Assembly: GCA_001447805.1 (NCBI GenBank)
Contig: CP013099.1
Span: forward strand, 744,001 to 808,000
Direction of reading: 5' to 3'
From: Candidatus Tenderia electrophaga
GTDB taxonomy: Bacteria > Pseudomonadota > Gammaproteobacteria > Tenderiales > Tenderiaceae
DNA length: 64,000 nucleotides
Part shown: positions 17,578-26,928 of the stretch, piece after piece
Layout of the letters: every line of letters begins with the position of its first letter
How positions within the stretch are numbered: position 1 is the first letter of the stretch
Made by a program: the position numbers and the translations under genes
Notes under the pieces: generated by a model
What the model saw: the letters and a program-made list of their open reading frames with translations, nothing else
What the model was told of the DNA's origin: nothing
The model's database searches: none

Positions 17578-17835
17578 ATGCAAACTGAACATTTGAAAAT
17601 CGCCGGCATGAGCTGCGGCGGCTGCACCGGCAAGGTCACGGACGCGCTCAAAGCCGTCCCCGGGGTCGGCGAGATCAACGTATCGCTGTCGGCCGGCGAA
17701 GCCACGGTGCAATACGACGAGCGGCTGACCTCGCCCGAACAACTGAACGCGGCGGTGCAGGAGGCCGGCTACGCCGTGGATACCGCCGGTACGGCCAAGG
17801 AACCCAAGGGCAAAGGCGGTTGCTGCTGCAGCTGA
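17578..17835 (+). CDS. copZ: CopZ-like heavy-metal-associated (HMA) chaperone
   Basis: An 85-residue protein with one ferredoxin-like HMA domain. The metal site is MSCGGCTGKV, and the fold pattern VTDALKAVPGVGEINVSLSA and LNAAVQEAGYAV follows. These are cytosolic Cu(I) carriers that supply P-type ATPases such as those at 38362 and 44843. An added C-terminal tail (KGKGGCCCS) has three more Cys, which is unusual and could raise metal capacity. AAAGGAG precedes the ATG. The gene sits between tal and tkt. Confidence 0.88.
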   Translation: MQTEHLKIAGMSCGGCTGKVTDALKAVPGVGEINVSLSAGEATVQYDERLTSPEQLNAAVQEAGYAVDTAGTAKEPKGKGGCCCS

Positions 17836-17898
17836 CGCGCAGCGGCAACAACACGACGCGACATTGACGCGCATTGCCTATAACTTCAAGGAGCGAGC

Positions 17899-19965
17899 AT
17901 GGCAGACGAACTCGATCAGCTCTGCATCAACACCGTGCGCTTTCTGTCGGTGGACGCCGTGCAGCAGGCGAACAGCGGCCATCCCGGTCTGCCGCTCGGC
18001 GCGGCGCCGATGGCCTACGTGCTGTGGACCCGCTGGCTCAAGCACAACCCGCGCAATCCGGACTGGATCGACCGCGACCGTTTCGTGCTCTCGGCCGGAC
18101 ACGGCTCGATGCTGCTCTACAGTCTGCTGCACCTGAGCGGCTACGACCTCTCGCTGGACGATATCAAGCAGTTCCGCCAGTGGGGCAGCAAGGCGCCGGG
18201 GCACCCCGAGCGCGGCCAGACACCGGGGGTGGAGGTCACCACCGGGCCGCTCGGGCAGGGGCTGGCCAATGCGGTCGGCATGGCGATCGCCGAGGCGCAA
18301 CTGGCGGCGCGCTACAACCGCCCCGGCTTCGAGGTGATCGACCACGCCACCTATGCGCTGGTCAGCGACGGCGACCTGATGGAGGGGGTCGCCGCCGAGG
18401 CGGCCTCGCTGGCCGGGCACCTCCAGCTCGGCAAGCTGATCTGCCTGTACGACGACAACCGCGTCTCGCTGGCCGCCGGCACCGACATCACCTTCACCGA
18501 AGATCGCGCCCGGCGCTTCGAGGCCTACGGCTGGCAGACGCTGACGGTGGCGGACGGCAACGACCTGGCGGCGATCGACGCCGCGCTGCAGGCCGCCCGG
18601 GCGGAGACGGCGCGGCCCTCGCTGATTCGGGTGCGCACCCACATCGGCTACGGCTCGCCCAACAAACAGGACAGTTTCGCGGCGCACGGCTCGCCGCTCG
18701 GCGCCGACGAGGTGCGCCTGACCAAGCAGAATCTCGGCTGGCCGTCCGAGCCGCCGTTCCTGATCCCCGACGCGGCGCTGGCGCATTTTCGCCAGGCACT
18801 GACGCGCGGGGAGCGCGACGAGGCGGCGTGGCACGAGCGCCTGGCGGCCTATGCCCAGGCCTTCCCCGAGCCGGCCGGGGAACTGCGCCGCAGCCTGCGC
18901 GGCGAGTGGCCGCCGGACTGGGACGCGGACATCCCGGTGTTTCCCGCCGACGCCAAGGGCCTCGCCACGCGGGTCGCCTCGGGTAAGGTGATGAACGCGA
19001 TCGCGGCGCGGCTGCCGGCGCTGACCGGCGGCTCGGCGGACCTCGATCCCTCCACCCATACCGCGCTCGAAGGTTACGGCGATTTCAACCCGCCGGCCGC
19101 GGCGGGCGAGCACAGCGAGGGTTCCGACCGCGGCGGCTGGAGCCATGCCGGGCGCAACCTGCACTTCGGCGTGCGCGAGCATGCCATGGGCGCCATCGTC
19201 AACGGCCTGGCGGCGCACGGTGGCACCCTTCCCTACGGGTCGACCTTCCTGATCTTTTCCGACTACATGCGGCCGCCGCTGCGGCTGGCGGCGCTGATGG
19301 GGCTGCACGTGGTGCATGTGTTCACCCACGACAGCATCGCGCTCGGCGAGGACGGCCCCACCCACCAGCCGGTGGAGCAGCTGGCCGGGCTGCGGGCGAT
19401 TCCGAATCTCACCGTGATCCGCCCCGCCGACGCCAACGAGACCGCGGCCGCCTGGCGGGTCGCCATCGAGACGCGCGGGGGGCCGGTGGCGCTGGTGCTG
19501 AGCCGGCAGACGCTGCCCACCCTCGATCGCGGCCGCTATGCGCCGGCCGACGGCCTGCGCCGCGGGGCGTACCTATTGGAAGATGCGCCGGGCGGCGAGC
19601 CCGCGCTGATCCTGATCGCCAGCGGCGCCGAGGTCGGGCTGATCGTGGCCGCGGCCGAGCGCCTGCGGGACGAGGGCGTCGCCGTGCGCCTGGTCTCCAT
19701 GCCCAGCTGGGAACTGTTCGAGGCCCAAACAAAAACGTATCGCGATTCGGTGCTGCCACCTTCCATCCCGGCGCGGCTGGCGGTCGAGGCCGGCGCGAGC
19801 CAGGGCTGGTGCCGCTACGTGGGCGAGCGCGGCGCGGTGCTGTGCGTGGATCGCTTCGGCGCCTCGGCGCCGGCATCGGACATGCTGCGCCAATACGGCT
19901 TCACGGTGGAGAACGTCTGCCAACGGGCGCGGGTCCTGATCGAAACGACGAAGGAGAACCCATGA
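17899..19965 (+). CDS. tkt: Transketolase
   Basis: Thiamine-diphosphate enzyme of the pentose phosphate pathway. The 688 residues show all parts: [30 protein letters not shown], the ThDP motif [13 protein letters not shown], the Pyr-domain [19 protein letters not shown] and a C-terminal domain ending [19 protein letters not shown] lies 8 bases before the ATG. Its stop overlaps the glgP start (ATGA). A near-copy of the last 161 bp is found at 35367-35527. Confidence 0.96.
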   Translation: MADELDQLCINTVRFLSVDAVQQANSGHPGLPLGAAPMAYVLWTRWLKHNPRNPDWIDRDRFVLSAGHGSMLLYSLLHLSGYDLSLDDIKQFRQWGSKAPGHPERGQTPGVEVTTGPLGQGLANAVGMAIAEAQLAARYNRPGFEVIDHATYALVSDGDLMEGVAAEAASLAGHLQLGKLICLYDDNRVSLAAGTDITFTEDRARRFEAYGWQTLTVADGNDLAAIDAALQAARAETARPSLIRVRTHIGYGSPNKQDSFAAHGSPLGADEVRLTKQNLGWPSEPPFLIPDAALAHFRQALTRGERDEAAWHERLAAYAQAFPEPAGELRRSLRGEWPPDWDADIPVFPADAKGLATRVASGKVMNAIAARLPALTGGSADLDPSTHTALEGYGDFNPPAAAGEHSEGSDRGGWSHAGRNLHFGVREHAMGAIVNGLAAHGGTLPYGSTFLIFSDYMRPPLRLAALMGLHVVHVFTHDSIALGEDGPTHQPVEQLAGLRAIPNLTVIRPADANETAAAWRVAIETRGGPVALVLSRQTLPTLDRGRYAPADGLRRGAYLLEDAPGGEPALILIASGAEVGLIVAAAERLRDEGVAVRLVSMPSWELFEAQTKTYRDSVLPPSIPARLAVEAGASQGWCRYVGERGAVLCVDRFGASAPASDMLRQYGFTVENVCQRARVLIETTKENP

Positions 19966-22508
19966 ACAATGAAACACCAGTCAGCCAGCCGCTCTACGGC
20001 CTGCTGCATACCGACGTCGGGGGTATCGACGCCCTGGCCGAGCTGGCCCTGGACATGCGGTCGTCATGGAACCATGCCACCGACCAGGTATGGCGGCAAT
20101 TGGATCCGTCACTCTGGGATCTGACCCGCAACCCCTGGGTCGTCCTGCAGACTGTGTCGCGCGAGAAGCTGCGGGATGCCTTGGCCGACGCCGCATTTCG
20201 GCGGAATGTCGATGCGCTGGTGCAGGCCAGGCGCGCGGCGGCGGAGGCGCCCGCCTGGTTTCAGCAGGCCCATCCGCAAGCGCCACTGAACAGTGTCGCC
20301 TATTTCAGCATGGAATTCATGTTGAGCGAGGCGCTGCCCATCTACTCCGGCGGGCTGGGCAACGTGGCGGGCGACCAGCTCAAGGCCGCCGGCGATCTGG
20401 GCGTGCCGGTGATCGGCGTGGGGCTGCTCTACCAGCAAGGCTATTTTCGCCAGCTGATCGACCCGGACGGCGCGCAGCAGGCGCTGTATCCGTACAACGA
20501 TCCGGGGCAGTTGCCGGTCACGCCGTTGCGCCGCCCCGATGGCGAGTGGTTGCGGCTGAAGCTCGACCTGCCGGGCCACCCGATCTGGCTGCGCGCCTGG
20601 CAGGTTCGGGTGGGCCGGGTGCGGCTCTACCTGCTGGACAGCAACGACGCGGCCAACTACCCGCCCTACCGGGGCATCACCAGCGAGCTGTACGGCGGCG
20701 GGCCGGATCAGCGCCTGATGCAGGAGCTGATCCTCGGCATCGGCGGCTGGCGCCTGCTCGCCGCGCTCGGCATCGAGCCGCAGGTCTGCCACCTGAACGA
20801 AGGCCATGCGGCGCTCGCCGTGCTCGAACGGGCGCGCCATTTCATGCAGGCCACCGGCCAGCCTTTCGAAGCCGCGCTGGCGGTCACCCGGGCGGGCAAT
20901 CTGTTCACCACCCACACGGCGGTGGCCGCCGGCTTCGACCGCTTCGCGCCGGCCCAGGTCGAACACCACCTGGGGGGCTACGCCCGCACGCAACTCGGCA
21001 TCAGCCTCCACGAGCTGCTGGCCCTGGGCCGCCGCCATCCGGACGACGCGGCGGAACCGTTCAACATGGCCTACCTGGCGATCCGCGGCAGCGGCGCGGT
21101 GAACGGCGTCAGCCGCCTGCACGGCGAGGTGAGCCGCAGGTTGTTCGCGCCGCTGTTTCCGCGCTGGCCGGTGGACGAGGTGCCGGTCGGGCACGTGACC
21201 AACGGCGTGCATATGCCGACCTGGGACTCGGCGGCCGCCGACGATCTCTGGACCCGGGCCTGCGGCAAGGATCGCTGGCTGGGGCCGACGGAGGCCCTGG
21301 AGCAGGACATTCAGTCTGTCTCCGACGCCGATCTGTGGCGCTTCCGCACGGCCGCCAGCACGGCGCTGATCGACTACGCCCGCGCCCGCGCGGCCCGGCA
21401 GCTGGCCGCCGCCGGCGCGCCGCAAGAGGAGGTCGAGGGTGCCGGGCATAGCTGTGATTGCCATACCCTGACGCTGGGCTTCGCGCGCCGCTTTGCCACC
21501 TACAAGCGGCCGAACCTGCTGCTGCACGACCCGGAGCGACTGCTGCGCCTGCTGACCAACCCGCAACGCCCGGTGCAGCTCATCATGGCCGGCAAGGCCC
21601 ACCCCGCGGACCAAGCCGGGCAGGCCCTGATCCAGCAGTGGATACACTTCACACGGCGGCCCGAGGCGCGCGCCCGGGTCATTTTCCTCAGCGACTACGA
21701 CATGCATGTGGCCGGGCACCTGGTGCAGGGCGTGGATGTCTGGCTCAACACCCCGCGCCGGCCGTGGGAGGCGAGCGGCACCAGCGGCATGAAGGTGCTG
21801 GTCAACGGCGGCCTCAACCTGTCGGAACTGGACGGCTGGTGGGCGGAAGCCTACACGCCGGAGGTGGGCTGGGCGCTGGGCGACGGCCGGGAACACGATG
21901 ACGACCCGGCCCGGGATGCGCTGGAGGCGGAAGCGCTCTATGACCTGCTCGAACGCGAGGTGATCCCCGCGTTCTATAGCCGCGACGCGCAGGGCATCCC
22001 CACCGCCTGGGTGGCGCGGATGCGCGAGAGCATGGCGCGCCTGGCGCCGCGTTTTTCCAGCAATCGGGCGGTGCGCGAATACACCGAGCGATACTACCTG
22101 CCGGCGGCGTCGGCCTACCGCGCGCGGTCTGCCGACCAAGGCAAAATCGGCGCGGACCTGGTCGATTGGCGGCACGCGCTGGACCAGGAATGGGCCGCGC
22201 TGCGCTTCGGCGAGGTGCGGGTGGAGACCGATGACGAGCGGCACGTATTCGAGGCGCAGGTGTATCTCGATGAGCTCGACCCGGACGCCGTGCGGGTTGA
22301 GCTGTATGCCAACGGCGTGAGCGGTACCGCACCGGAGTGCGTGGAGATGATACGGAGTCGACAACTGGTAGGTGCGGCCAACGGCTACGCTTATCGCGCA
22401 GAGGTGCCGGCCGCCCGCCCGGCGGCGGACTATACCGCGCGGCTCCTGCCGCACCGGGATGGCGTGGCGATTCCTCTGGAAGCCGCTCATGTTCTATGGC
22501 AGCGGTGA
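19962..22508 (+). CDS. glgP: Alpha-glucan (glycogen) phosphorylase, DUF3417-containing type
   Basis: This enzyme releases glucose-1-phosphate from glycogen or maltodextrin. The 848-residue protein begins with the DUF3417-type region ([20 protein letters not shown]), then [34 protein letters not shown], and the pyridoxal-phosphate lysine in [19 protein letters not shown]. The ATG overlaps the tkt stop and has AAGGAG upstream. With Zwf, Tal and Tkt it could feed stored glucose into NADPH production, but no phosphoglucomutase is present in the window. Confidence 0.93.
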   Translation: MNNETPVSQPLYGLLHTDVGGIDALAELALDMRSSWNHATDQVWRQLDPSLWDLTRNPWVVLQTVSREKLRDALADAAFRRNVDALVQARRAAAEAPAWFQQAHPQAPLNSVAYFSMEFMLSEALPIYSGGLGNVAGDQLKAAGDLGVPVIGVGLLYQQGYFRQLIDPDGAQQALYPYNDPGQLPVTPLRRPDGEWLRLKLDLPGHPIWLRAWQVRVGRVRLYLLDSNDAANYPPYRGITSELYGGGPDQRLMQELILGIGGWRLLAALGIEPQVCHLNEGHAALAVLERARHFMQATGQPFEAALAVTRAGNLFTTHTAVAAGFDRFAPAQVEHHLGGYARTQLGISLHELLALGRRHPDDAAEPFNMAYLAIRGSGAVNGVSRLHGEVSRRLFAPLFPRWPVDEVPVGHVTNGVHMPTWDSAAADDLWTRACGKDRWLGPTEALEQDIQSVSDADLWRFRTAASTALIDYARARAARQLAAAGAPQEEVEGAGHSCDCHTLTLGFARRFATYKRPNLLLHDPERLLRLLTNPQRPVQLIMAGKAHPADQAGQALIQQWIHFTRRPEARARVIFLSDYDMHVAGHLVQGVDVWLNTPRRPWEASGTSGMKVLVNGGLNLSELDGWWAEAYTPEVGWALGDGREHDDDPARDALEAEALYDLLEREVIPAFYSRDAQGIPTAWVARMRESMARLAPRFSSNRAVREYTERYYLPAASAYRARSADQGKIGADLVDWRHALDQEWAALRFGEVRVETDDERHVFEAQVYLDELDPDAVRVELYANGVSGTAPECVEMIRSRQLVGAANGYAYRAEVPAARPAADYTARLLPHRDGVAIPLEAAHVLWQR

Positions 22509-22545
22509 TTCAGCACCGGATTGCAATAACGAGAAGGAGACAGCG

Positions 22546-22749
22546 ATGAAACAACAAAGCAACGAACGCAGCTTCAAGGACCCGGTGTGCGGTATGGAGG
22601 TCAGCCGTACGACCGCCATCGAGGAGTGCGTCTATCAGGGTAAGACTTACTACTTCTGTGCCGGGACCTGCCTGGAGGCATTCGAGGCGGAGCCTGAAAA
22701 ATACCTTCGGCAGCACCGCCAGCATGGGATGAAGAACCAGAAAAAGTAA
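22546..22749 (+). CDS. YHS-domain protein
   Basis: A 67-residue protein that is nearly all YHS domain: FKDPVCGMEVSRTTA, then YYFCAGTCLEAFEAEPEKYL. The C-x-M and F-C-x-x-x-C residues are the family metal ligands. YHS (TRASH-like) domains occur in copper and other metal systems. GAAGGAGA precedes ATG 22546. It lies between glgP and a methyltransferase gene. It is one of four YHS domains in the window. Confidence 0.88.
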   Translation: MKQQSNERSFKDPVCGMEVSRTTAIEECVYQGKTYYFCAGTCLEAFEAEPEKYLRQHRQHGMKNQKK

Positions 22750-22823
22750 GTCTGCATGAGCGTGGCTGTCCGGCGGGCTTTGGTGTGCGCCCGCTGACGC
22801 AGCATCAATGGAAAGAATTTCAC

Positions 22824-23504
22824 ATGAAAGAAAATATTGCGCATTCCGGCGCCTGGGGCATCGCCGCGATCATGATCGTGGTGGCGTCCTGGCTGTTTTA
22901 CCGATATTTCGCCCCCAAAACATGGCGCGAGTGGGCGGGCGCCGGGGTGGTGCAGGCGTTCATCATCGCGCTGTATGCGGAGATGTACGGGTTCCCGCTC
23001 ACCATTTACCTGCTCGCGCGGTTTTCCGGCCTGGACAGATACAATCTCAACGCCAACCTCTGGTCCTCGTTGATCGGCCTGGGCGAGACCGGCATGCTGA
23101 TCTCGATGCTGCTCGGCTATGCGCTGCTGTTTGTCGGTATCGGCATTTTCATACAAGGCTGGCGCGAACTCTACCGCGCGCATCGGCAGAGCCGGCTGGC
23201 GACAACAGGTTTGTACGGCCTGGTGCGACATCCTCAGTATACGGGGTTGTTCGTCGGACTCTTCGGCGAGGGTGTGGTGCATTGGCCGACGCTGTTCTCG
23301 GTGGGCCTGTTTCCCGTCATCGTGCTGGTCTACGGCTTGCTGGCGCGCAGTGAGGAAAAACGGATGGTTGAACGGTTTGGTGACGAATACCGCGCCTATC
23401 GACGGCGGGTGCCGATGTTTTTTCCACGCCCGGGCCAATGGCGGCAGCTGGTGGAACGTTCCAATGCAAGGGAGGAGGACAAAGATGACCCACCCCAACG
23501 GTGA
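22824..23504 (+). CDS. Isoprenylcysteine carboxyl methyltransferase-like membrane protein (second copy)
   Basis: 226 residues, multi-pass. The same layout as the protein at 7159: MYGFPLTIYLLARFSG in the first half, TTGLYGLVRHPQYTGLFVGL with the RHPQY core in the second, and RSEEKRMVERFGDEYRAYRR near the end. The N-terminus differs and is more hydrophobic. It is thus a divergent paralogue. It follows a YHS gene and precedes a membrane cytochrome gene. The substrate is unknown. Confidence 0.8.
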   Translation: MKENIAHSGAWGIAAIMIVVASWLFYRYFAPKTWREWAGAGVVQAFIIALYAEMYGFPLTIYLLARFSGLDRYNLNANLWSSLIGLGETGMLISMLLGYALLFVGIGIFIQGWRELYRAHRQSRLATTGLYGLVRHPQYTGLFVGLFGEGVVHWPTLFSVGLFPVIVLVYGLLARSEEKRMVERFGDEYRAYRRRVPMFFPRPGQWRQLVERSNAREEDKDDPPQR

Positions 23505-23591
23505 TGATGTTGCGAGAACGCAGCGGACAGTCGGATTTGCGGGCCGGGCGTTTCTGAGACGCGGTGCCGGGCATGATAAAGGAGACGATAT

Positions 23592-24347
23592 ATGATGACG
23601 AGAGCGCGTCGTTTCTACGACTGCACGCTGAGCGAGAAGCTGCTCTATACGGCGTTTCTGCTGCTCATGGGCGTCGGCTATCTGATGGCGCTGGTGTATC
23701 TGTACACCAGTTTTGAGGGCTACGATGACAAGCCCGGTGTCTCCATCGAGGATATCGTCTACAACTATTACGGCAACCGCAGCGGCACGCGGCTGGAGGC
23801 GGCGATCCGCGGCCCCATGGCCGGCTATATCCAACAAGCTGAAGACCGCCATCAAATCGTGGCCTGGCTCCAGTCCGGCGCGCCCGAGCGGGGCTACCGC
23901 GACACCGTGCGGCCGATTTTCGAACGCTCGTGCCTGCAATGCCACAGCCCGGCCTCCGGGCTCGACGTCCCCGATCTCTCCACCTACGAGGGGATCCAGT
24001 CGGTCGCCGAGGTGGATACCGGCGAGTCGTTGCATACGCTGATGAAACTGTCCCACATCCACCTGTTCGGCGTCGGACTGGTCGCCCTGGGGATCGGCCT
24101 CATCTTCCGCCTCGCCGCCTTGGCGACCTGGTTCAAGGCGACCCTGATGGTGCTGCCGTTCGCGGTGATCTTTGTCGATATCCTGGCCTGGTTCCTGACC
24201 AAGTGGGACCCGGTCTACGCCTACACGGTGGTGGCGGCCGGTATCCTGCTCGGGCTGGCGTGGGCGGGACAGATCCTGATCTCGCTGTATCAACTCTGGT
24301 TCCTGAGAGCGCCGCAAGAAGAAAAAAATTCAGTCCGCCAGGATTAG
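23592..24347 (+). CDS. Membrane-bound protein with one c-type heme motif
   Basis: 251 residues. One N-terminal transmembrane helix (LLYTAFLLLMGVGYLMALVYL) leads to a periplasmic segment of about 120 residues with a single CLQCH near residue 115, in IFERSCLQCHSPASGLDVPDLSTYEG. Three or four more helices follow (LFGVGLVALGIGLIF, LMVLPFAVIFVDILAWFL, VAAGILLGLAWAGQI). The heme is therefore on the periplasmic side of a multi-pass protein. AAGGAGA precedes the ATG. It may be part of an electron-transfer chain; its partner is not evident here. Confidence 0.75.
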   Translation: MMTRARRFYDCTLSEKLLYTAFLLLMGVGYLMALVYLYTSFEGYDDKPGVSIEDIVYNYYGNRSGTRLEAAIRGPMAGYIQQAEDRHQIVAWLQSGAPERGYRDTVRPIFERSCLQCHSPASGLDVPDLSTYEGIQSVAEVDTGESLHTLMKLSHIHLFGVGLVALGIGLIFRLAALATWFKATLMVLPFAVIFVDILAWFLTKWDPVYAYTVVAAGILLGLAWAGQILISLYQLWFLRAPQEEKNSVRQD

Positions 24348-24358
24348 GGGGGCAAGAC

Positions 24359-24571
24359 ATGTTTGCTCATCATGTAAAGCCATTCTGGAGAGTCGTACCT
24401 TTGGGTGCCGAGCAGAAAAAGCTCGAACCTATGCGCATCGTCGACAGCGTCACCTGCGGCAATTACTTCGATATGCCGGGCGACGACATATACCACGTCA
24501 AGGTGTGGATTCGCCGCGGCGGTGTACGCGTGGCTGAGTGTTTCCCGGTGCAGGCGTTGTCGCAGGTATGA
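24359..24571 (+). CDS. Small soluble protein of unknown function, 70 residues
   Basis: ATG 24359 follows a GGGGGGCAAG ribosome site, 11 bases after the cytochrome gene. The protein (MFAHHVKPFWRVVPLGAEQK and so on to CFPVQALSQV) has no signal or membrane helix and looks folded, with alternating strands (YHVKVWIRRGGVRVAECF). It overlaps the following DUF998 remnant by 4 bases (ATGA). No family was recognised. Confidence 0.5.
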   Translation: MFAHHVKPFWRVVPLGAEQKKLEPMRIVDSVTCGNYFDMPGDDIYHVKVWIRRGGVRVAECFPVQALSQV

Positions 24572-24879
24572 GAAAGGCGCGCGCCCTTACATGGCCGGTG
24601 AGGCGCTATGGGTTGCAGGGCCTGCTGGGTGTTGTGGTGGCGTTCGTCACAGCGCTTGTGGTGATGCACTTGGTGGGCGCTGACATCGACTGGAGGGGCG
24701 GCTATGTCAGCAACCTGGCAAACGAGCCGTTCGGCTGGATCTTTATTGTCGGTACTTTCGTGCATGGGTGGGGCAACCTGGCCCTGACCCTGGGGCTGCG
24801 CGGTGCACTCCATCCCGGTCGATTGCGGACCTGGGCGGTCCTGCTCTTTGGCCTGGCTGCCGTGGGTATTTTGCTGGCG
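24568..24879 (+). pseudogene. 5' part of a DUF998-type membrane protein
   Basis: From ATG 24568 the frame encodes a DUF998-like N-terminus: a first helix (LLGVVVAFVTALVVMHLVGA), IDWRGGYVSNLANEPFGWIF, TFVHGWGNLALTLGLRGAL and a third helix ending GILLAP. At about 24880 similarity stops and the frame runs on into sequence that is antiporter NhaA in another frame. The gene is therefore a truncated 5' fragment. The ATG overlaps the preceding stop codon, so it was once translationally coupled. Confidence 0.65.
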
Positions 24880-24904
24880 CCGCGCGGTTCGCCTCGGCGG
24901 CGAG

Positions 24905-25573
24905 CGCGCCACGTCCTCACTGCTGCTGGCGGCCCTCGGGATTGCGGCACTGGGGCTGTTCAATTTTTACAAGGTCACGCGGATTCCGGCCTCCGTCATC
25001 GTCGGCGTGTTTCTGTGGCTTGCCGTGCTCAAATCCGGCGTGCACGCGACCCTTGCCGGGGTGGCCATCGGTCTCGCGAGTCCGCTGAAGGCAAGCCAAA
25101 ACGGCCGGTCCTTTTCGCCGTTGCGGGAGGCCGAGCATTCACTCTATCCCTGGGCGGCGCTCGGCGTGGTACCGGTGTTCGCGTTTTTCAATTCCGGCAT
25201 CGTGCTCTCCATGGCCACTGTCAGCACATTGGTTTTGCCAGCGTCGTTGGGCATTGTGCTGGGGCTGTTTGTCGGCAAGCAACTGGGCATATTCGGCGCC
25301 GTGTGGCTCGCCGTGCGCGTCGGCGTGGCGCAGCTGCCGGACGGAAGCGGTTGGTGGCAGCTTTACGGCGTGGCGCTGATCGCCGGCATCGGCTTCACCA
25401 TGAGCCTGTTCATCGCCGGCCTGGCGTTTTCCGATCCGGCGCTGTTTCGCAGCGCGCGCTTGAGCGTTGTGGCCGGTTCGCTGGCATCCGCCCTGCTTGG
25501 GGCGGCGGTGTTGTGGTGGGCACGCCGCCGGCGGACCAAGGTGACGGCGAGCGATGTGGAGCCGTTTCCATGA
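24905..25573 (+). pseudogene. nhaA: 3' half of an NhaA Na+/H+ antiporter gene
   Basis: The frame encodes the C-terminal half of NhaA: LAALGIAALGLFNFYKVTRI, LAVLKSGVHATLAGV, HSLYPWAALGVVPVFAFFNS and LIAGIGFTMSLFIAGLAF. The first half of the antiporter, including the conserved Asp-Asp helix (around residues 163-164 in E. coli), is missing. It is joined to a DUF998 fragment in a different frame. A residual product could start upstream near 24803 but would lack the ion site. It is a non-functional remnant unless the join is a sequencing or assembly error. Confidence 0.75.
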
Positions 25574-25683
25574 TTACCGTACTGGCCCTGCTAACCCATG
25601 CGTCTGTACGCCCGACGCAATGAGGAACGTGACATGACCACACAAACCGAGGCAACGGGTCGCACGACGACCGAGGCGCATAC

Positions 25684-26913
25684 ATGGTAACCGTACGGCA
25701 ACACAACGGACTGGCGACGCTGCCGTTCTTTTTGCTCATGGCGGCGGTCTTCACTGTCTATGTGGGGTACGGCATCGTGTTGCCTTTACTGCCCTTCCTG
25801 CTGGAACGCCTGCTGGGCGATGCGGCCCGCTTTTCGGTCGCCTGGCACACCGGCATGATCGCCGCGATCTACATGTTCGCGCTGTTCATGGGTGCGCCGC
25901 TGTGGGGAAGGGTCTCGGACCGTATCGGCCGAAGGCCGGTGATCCTGCTGGGCCTGGGCGGCTGCGTGGTCGCCCTCGCGTCCTTCGGTTTGGCGACCAA
26001 CCTGTGGCTGGCCTACCTGGCGCGCGGTCTCGGCGGAGCCCTGGTGTCCGCCGTCTTGCCCGTGGCCCTGGCCTATGTGAGTGATACGAGCTTACCGGAA
26101 GCGCGGGCACGCCGCTTCGCCTGGATGACTGCCGCCACCACGCTGGGCTTTATGGCGGGGCCCCTGCTCGGCGGTTGGCTCACGGATCTGCAGGTCGGGG
26201 GATTGGTGGAGGTGGGAGCGGGTGGTTCGTTTTCGGCGCCGTTCTTTGCCGCGGCCGCCGGCGGCGGCGTGATCTGGCTGGCGGTCTGGCGCTGGCTGCC
26301 CGCTATTTCGCCCACAACCGGCCCGGTTACGATGCGGCCTGCTGCGCACAACACCCAGTCGGTGAATGTATTGTTATTGCTGGCGCTGCTGGGCATGTTC
26401 GGTCTGGGTGTCTTCGAGGTCGCCATCGCCTTGCAGGGCCAGCAGGTGCTGGGGCTCGATCCGTTGCAGATCGGCTTGATGTTCATGGAGTGCAGCCTGG
26501 TGATGGTGGCGGTCCAGGTGCTGGTGTTCTCACCGCTCGTTCGGCGTGTCGGCTTCCGGTTCATCATCGCGCCGGCCTTCTTGGCGATGGCAGTCGGGGT
26601 AGGTTTACTACCGTCAGTAGCCGATTTGAATTGGCTTGCGCTGCTGGTCGGGTTATTCGCCGCCGGCTCGGGGATTCTGATTCCGATGCTGGCGTACCGG
26701 GTTTCATTGAACGCGGGTTTTGCTCAAGGGGAAGCGCTTGGCAAGCAGACCGCGGCCGCCAGTCTGGGCCAGGGGCTGGGTTCGGCGGCGGCCGGCGGGT
26801 TGTACGGTTTCGCCATCGAGGCGCCGTTCTGGCTGACGGCGACGTTGCTGTTGATTGGGGCGTTGGTTGGCCTGGCGCGTCCCTCTAACAATCAACCAAG
26901 TGCAGACGACTAA
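25684..26913 (+). CDS. Major facilitator superfamily (MFS) drug/efflux-type transporter
   Basis: 409 residues with 12 predicted helices. Between helices 2 and 3 is the MFS motif A (GRVSDRIGRRPVILL), and near helix 5 a motif C-like GFMAGPLLGGWL, which marks antiporters of the drug:H+ kind. A hydrophilic linker in the middle (about residues 205-225) separates the halves. It resembles TetA-like exporters but the substrate cannot be read from the sequence. It follows the broken NhaA gene and precedes an APC permease gene. Confidence 0.85.
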   Translation: MVTVRQHNGLATLPFFLLMAAVFTVYVGYGIVLPLLPFLLERLLGDAARFSVAWHTGMIAAIYMFALFMGAPLWGRVSDRIGRRPVILLGLGGCVVALASFGLATNLWLAYLARGLGGALVSAVLPVALAYVSDTSLPEARARRFAWMTAATTLGFMAGPLLGGWLTDLQVGGLVEVGAGGSFSAPFFAAAAGGGVIWLAVWRWLPAISPTTGPVTMRPAAHNTQSVNVLLLLALLGMFGLGVFEVAIALQGQQVLGLDPLQIGLMFMECSLVMVAVQVLVFSPLVRRVGFRFIIAPAFLAMAVGVGLLPSVADLNWLALLVGLFAAGSGILIPMLAYRVSLNAGFAQGEALGKQTAAASLGQGLGSAAAGGLYGFAIEAPFWLTATLLLIGALVGLARPSNNQPSADD

Positions 26914-26928
26914 CAGGAGTGAGTCCGC

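Noticed and set aside
20109-22490. Very long open frame on the minus strand opposite glgP (and similar ones opposite copA oxidase, tkt and zwf)
   Set aside because: GC-rich coding DNA often leaves the opposite strand open. The products are His/Gln/Arg-rich with no motif, and the plus-strand genes are certain.
25634-25690. 18-codon frame starting MTTQTEATGR before the MFS gene
   Set aside because: Too short and lacking any feature; it overlaps the MFS start.
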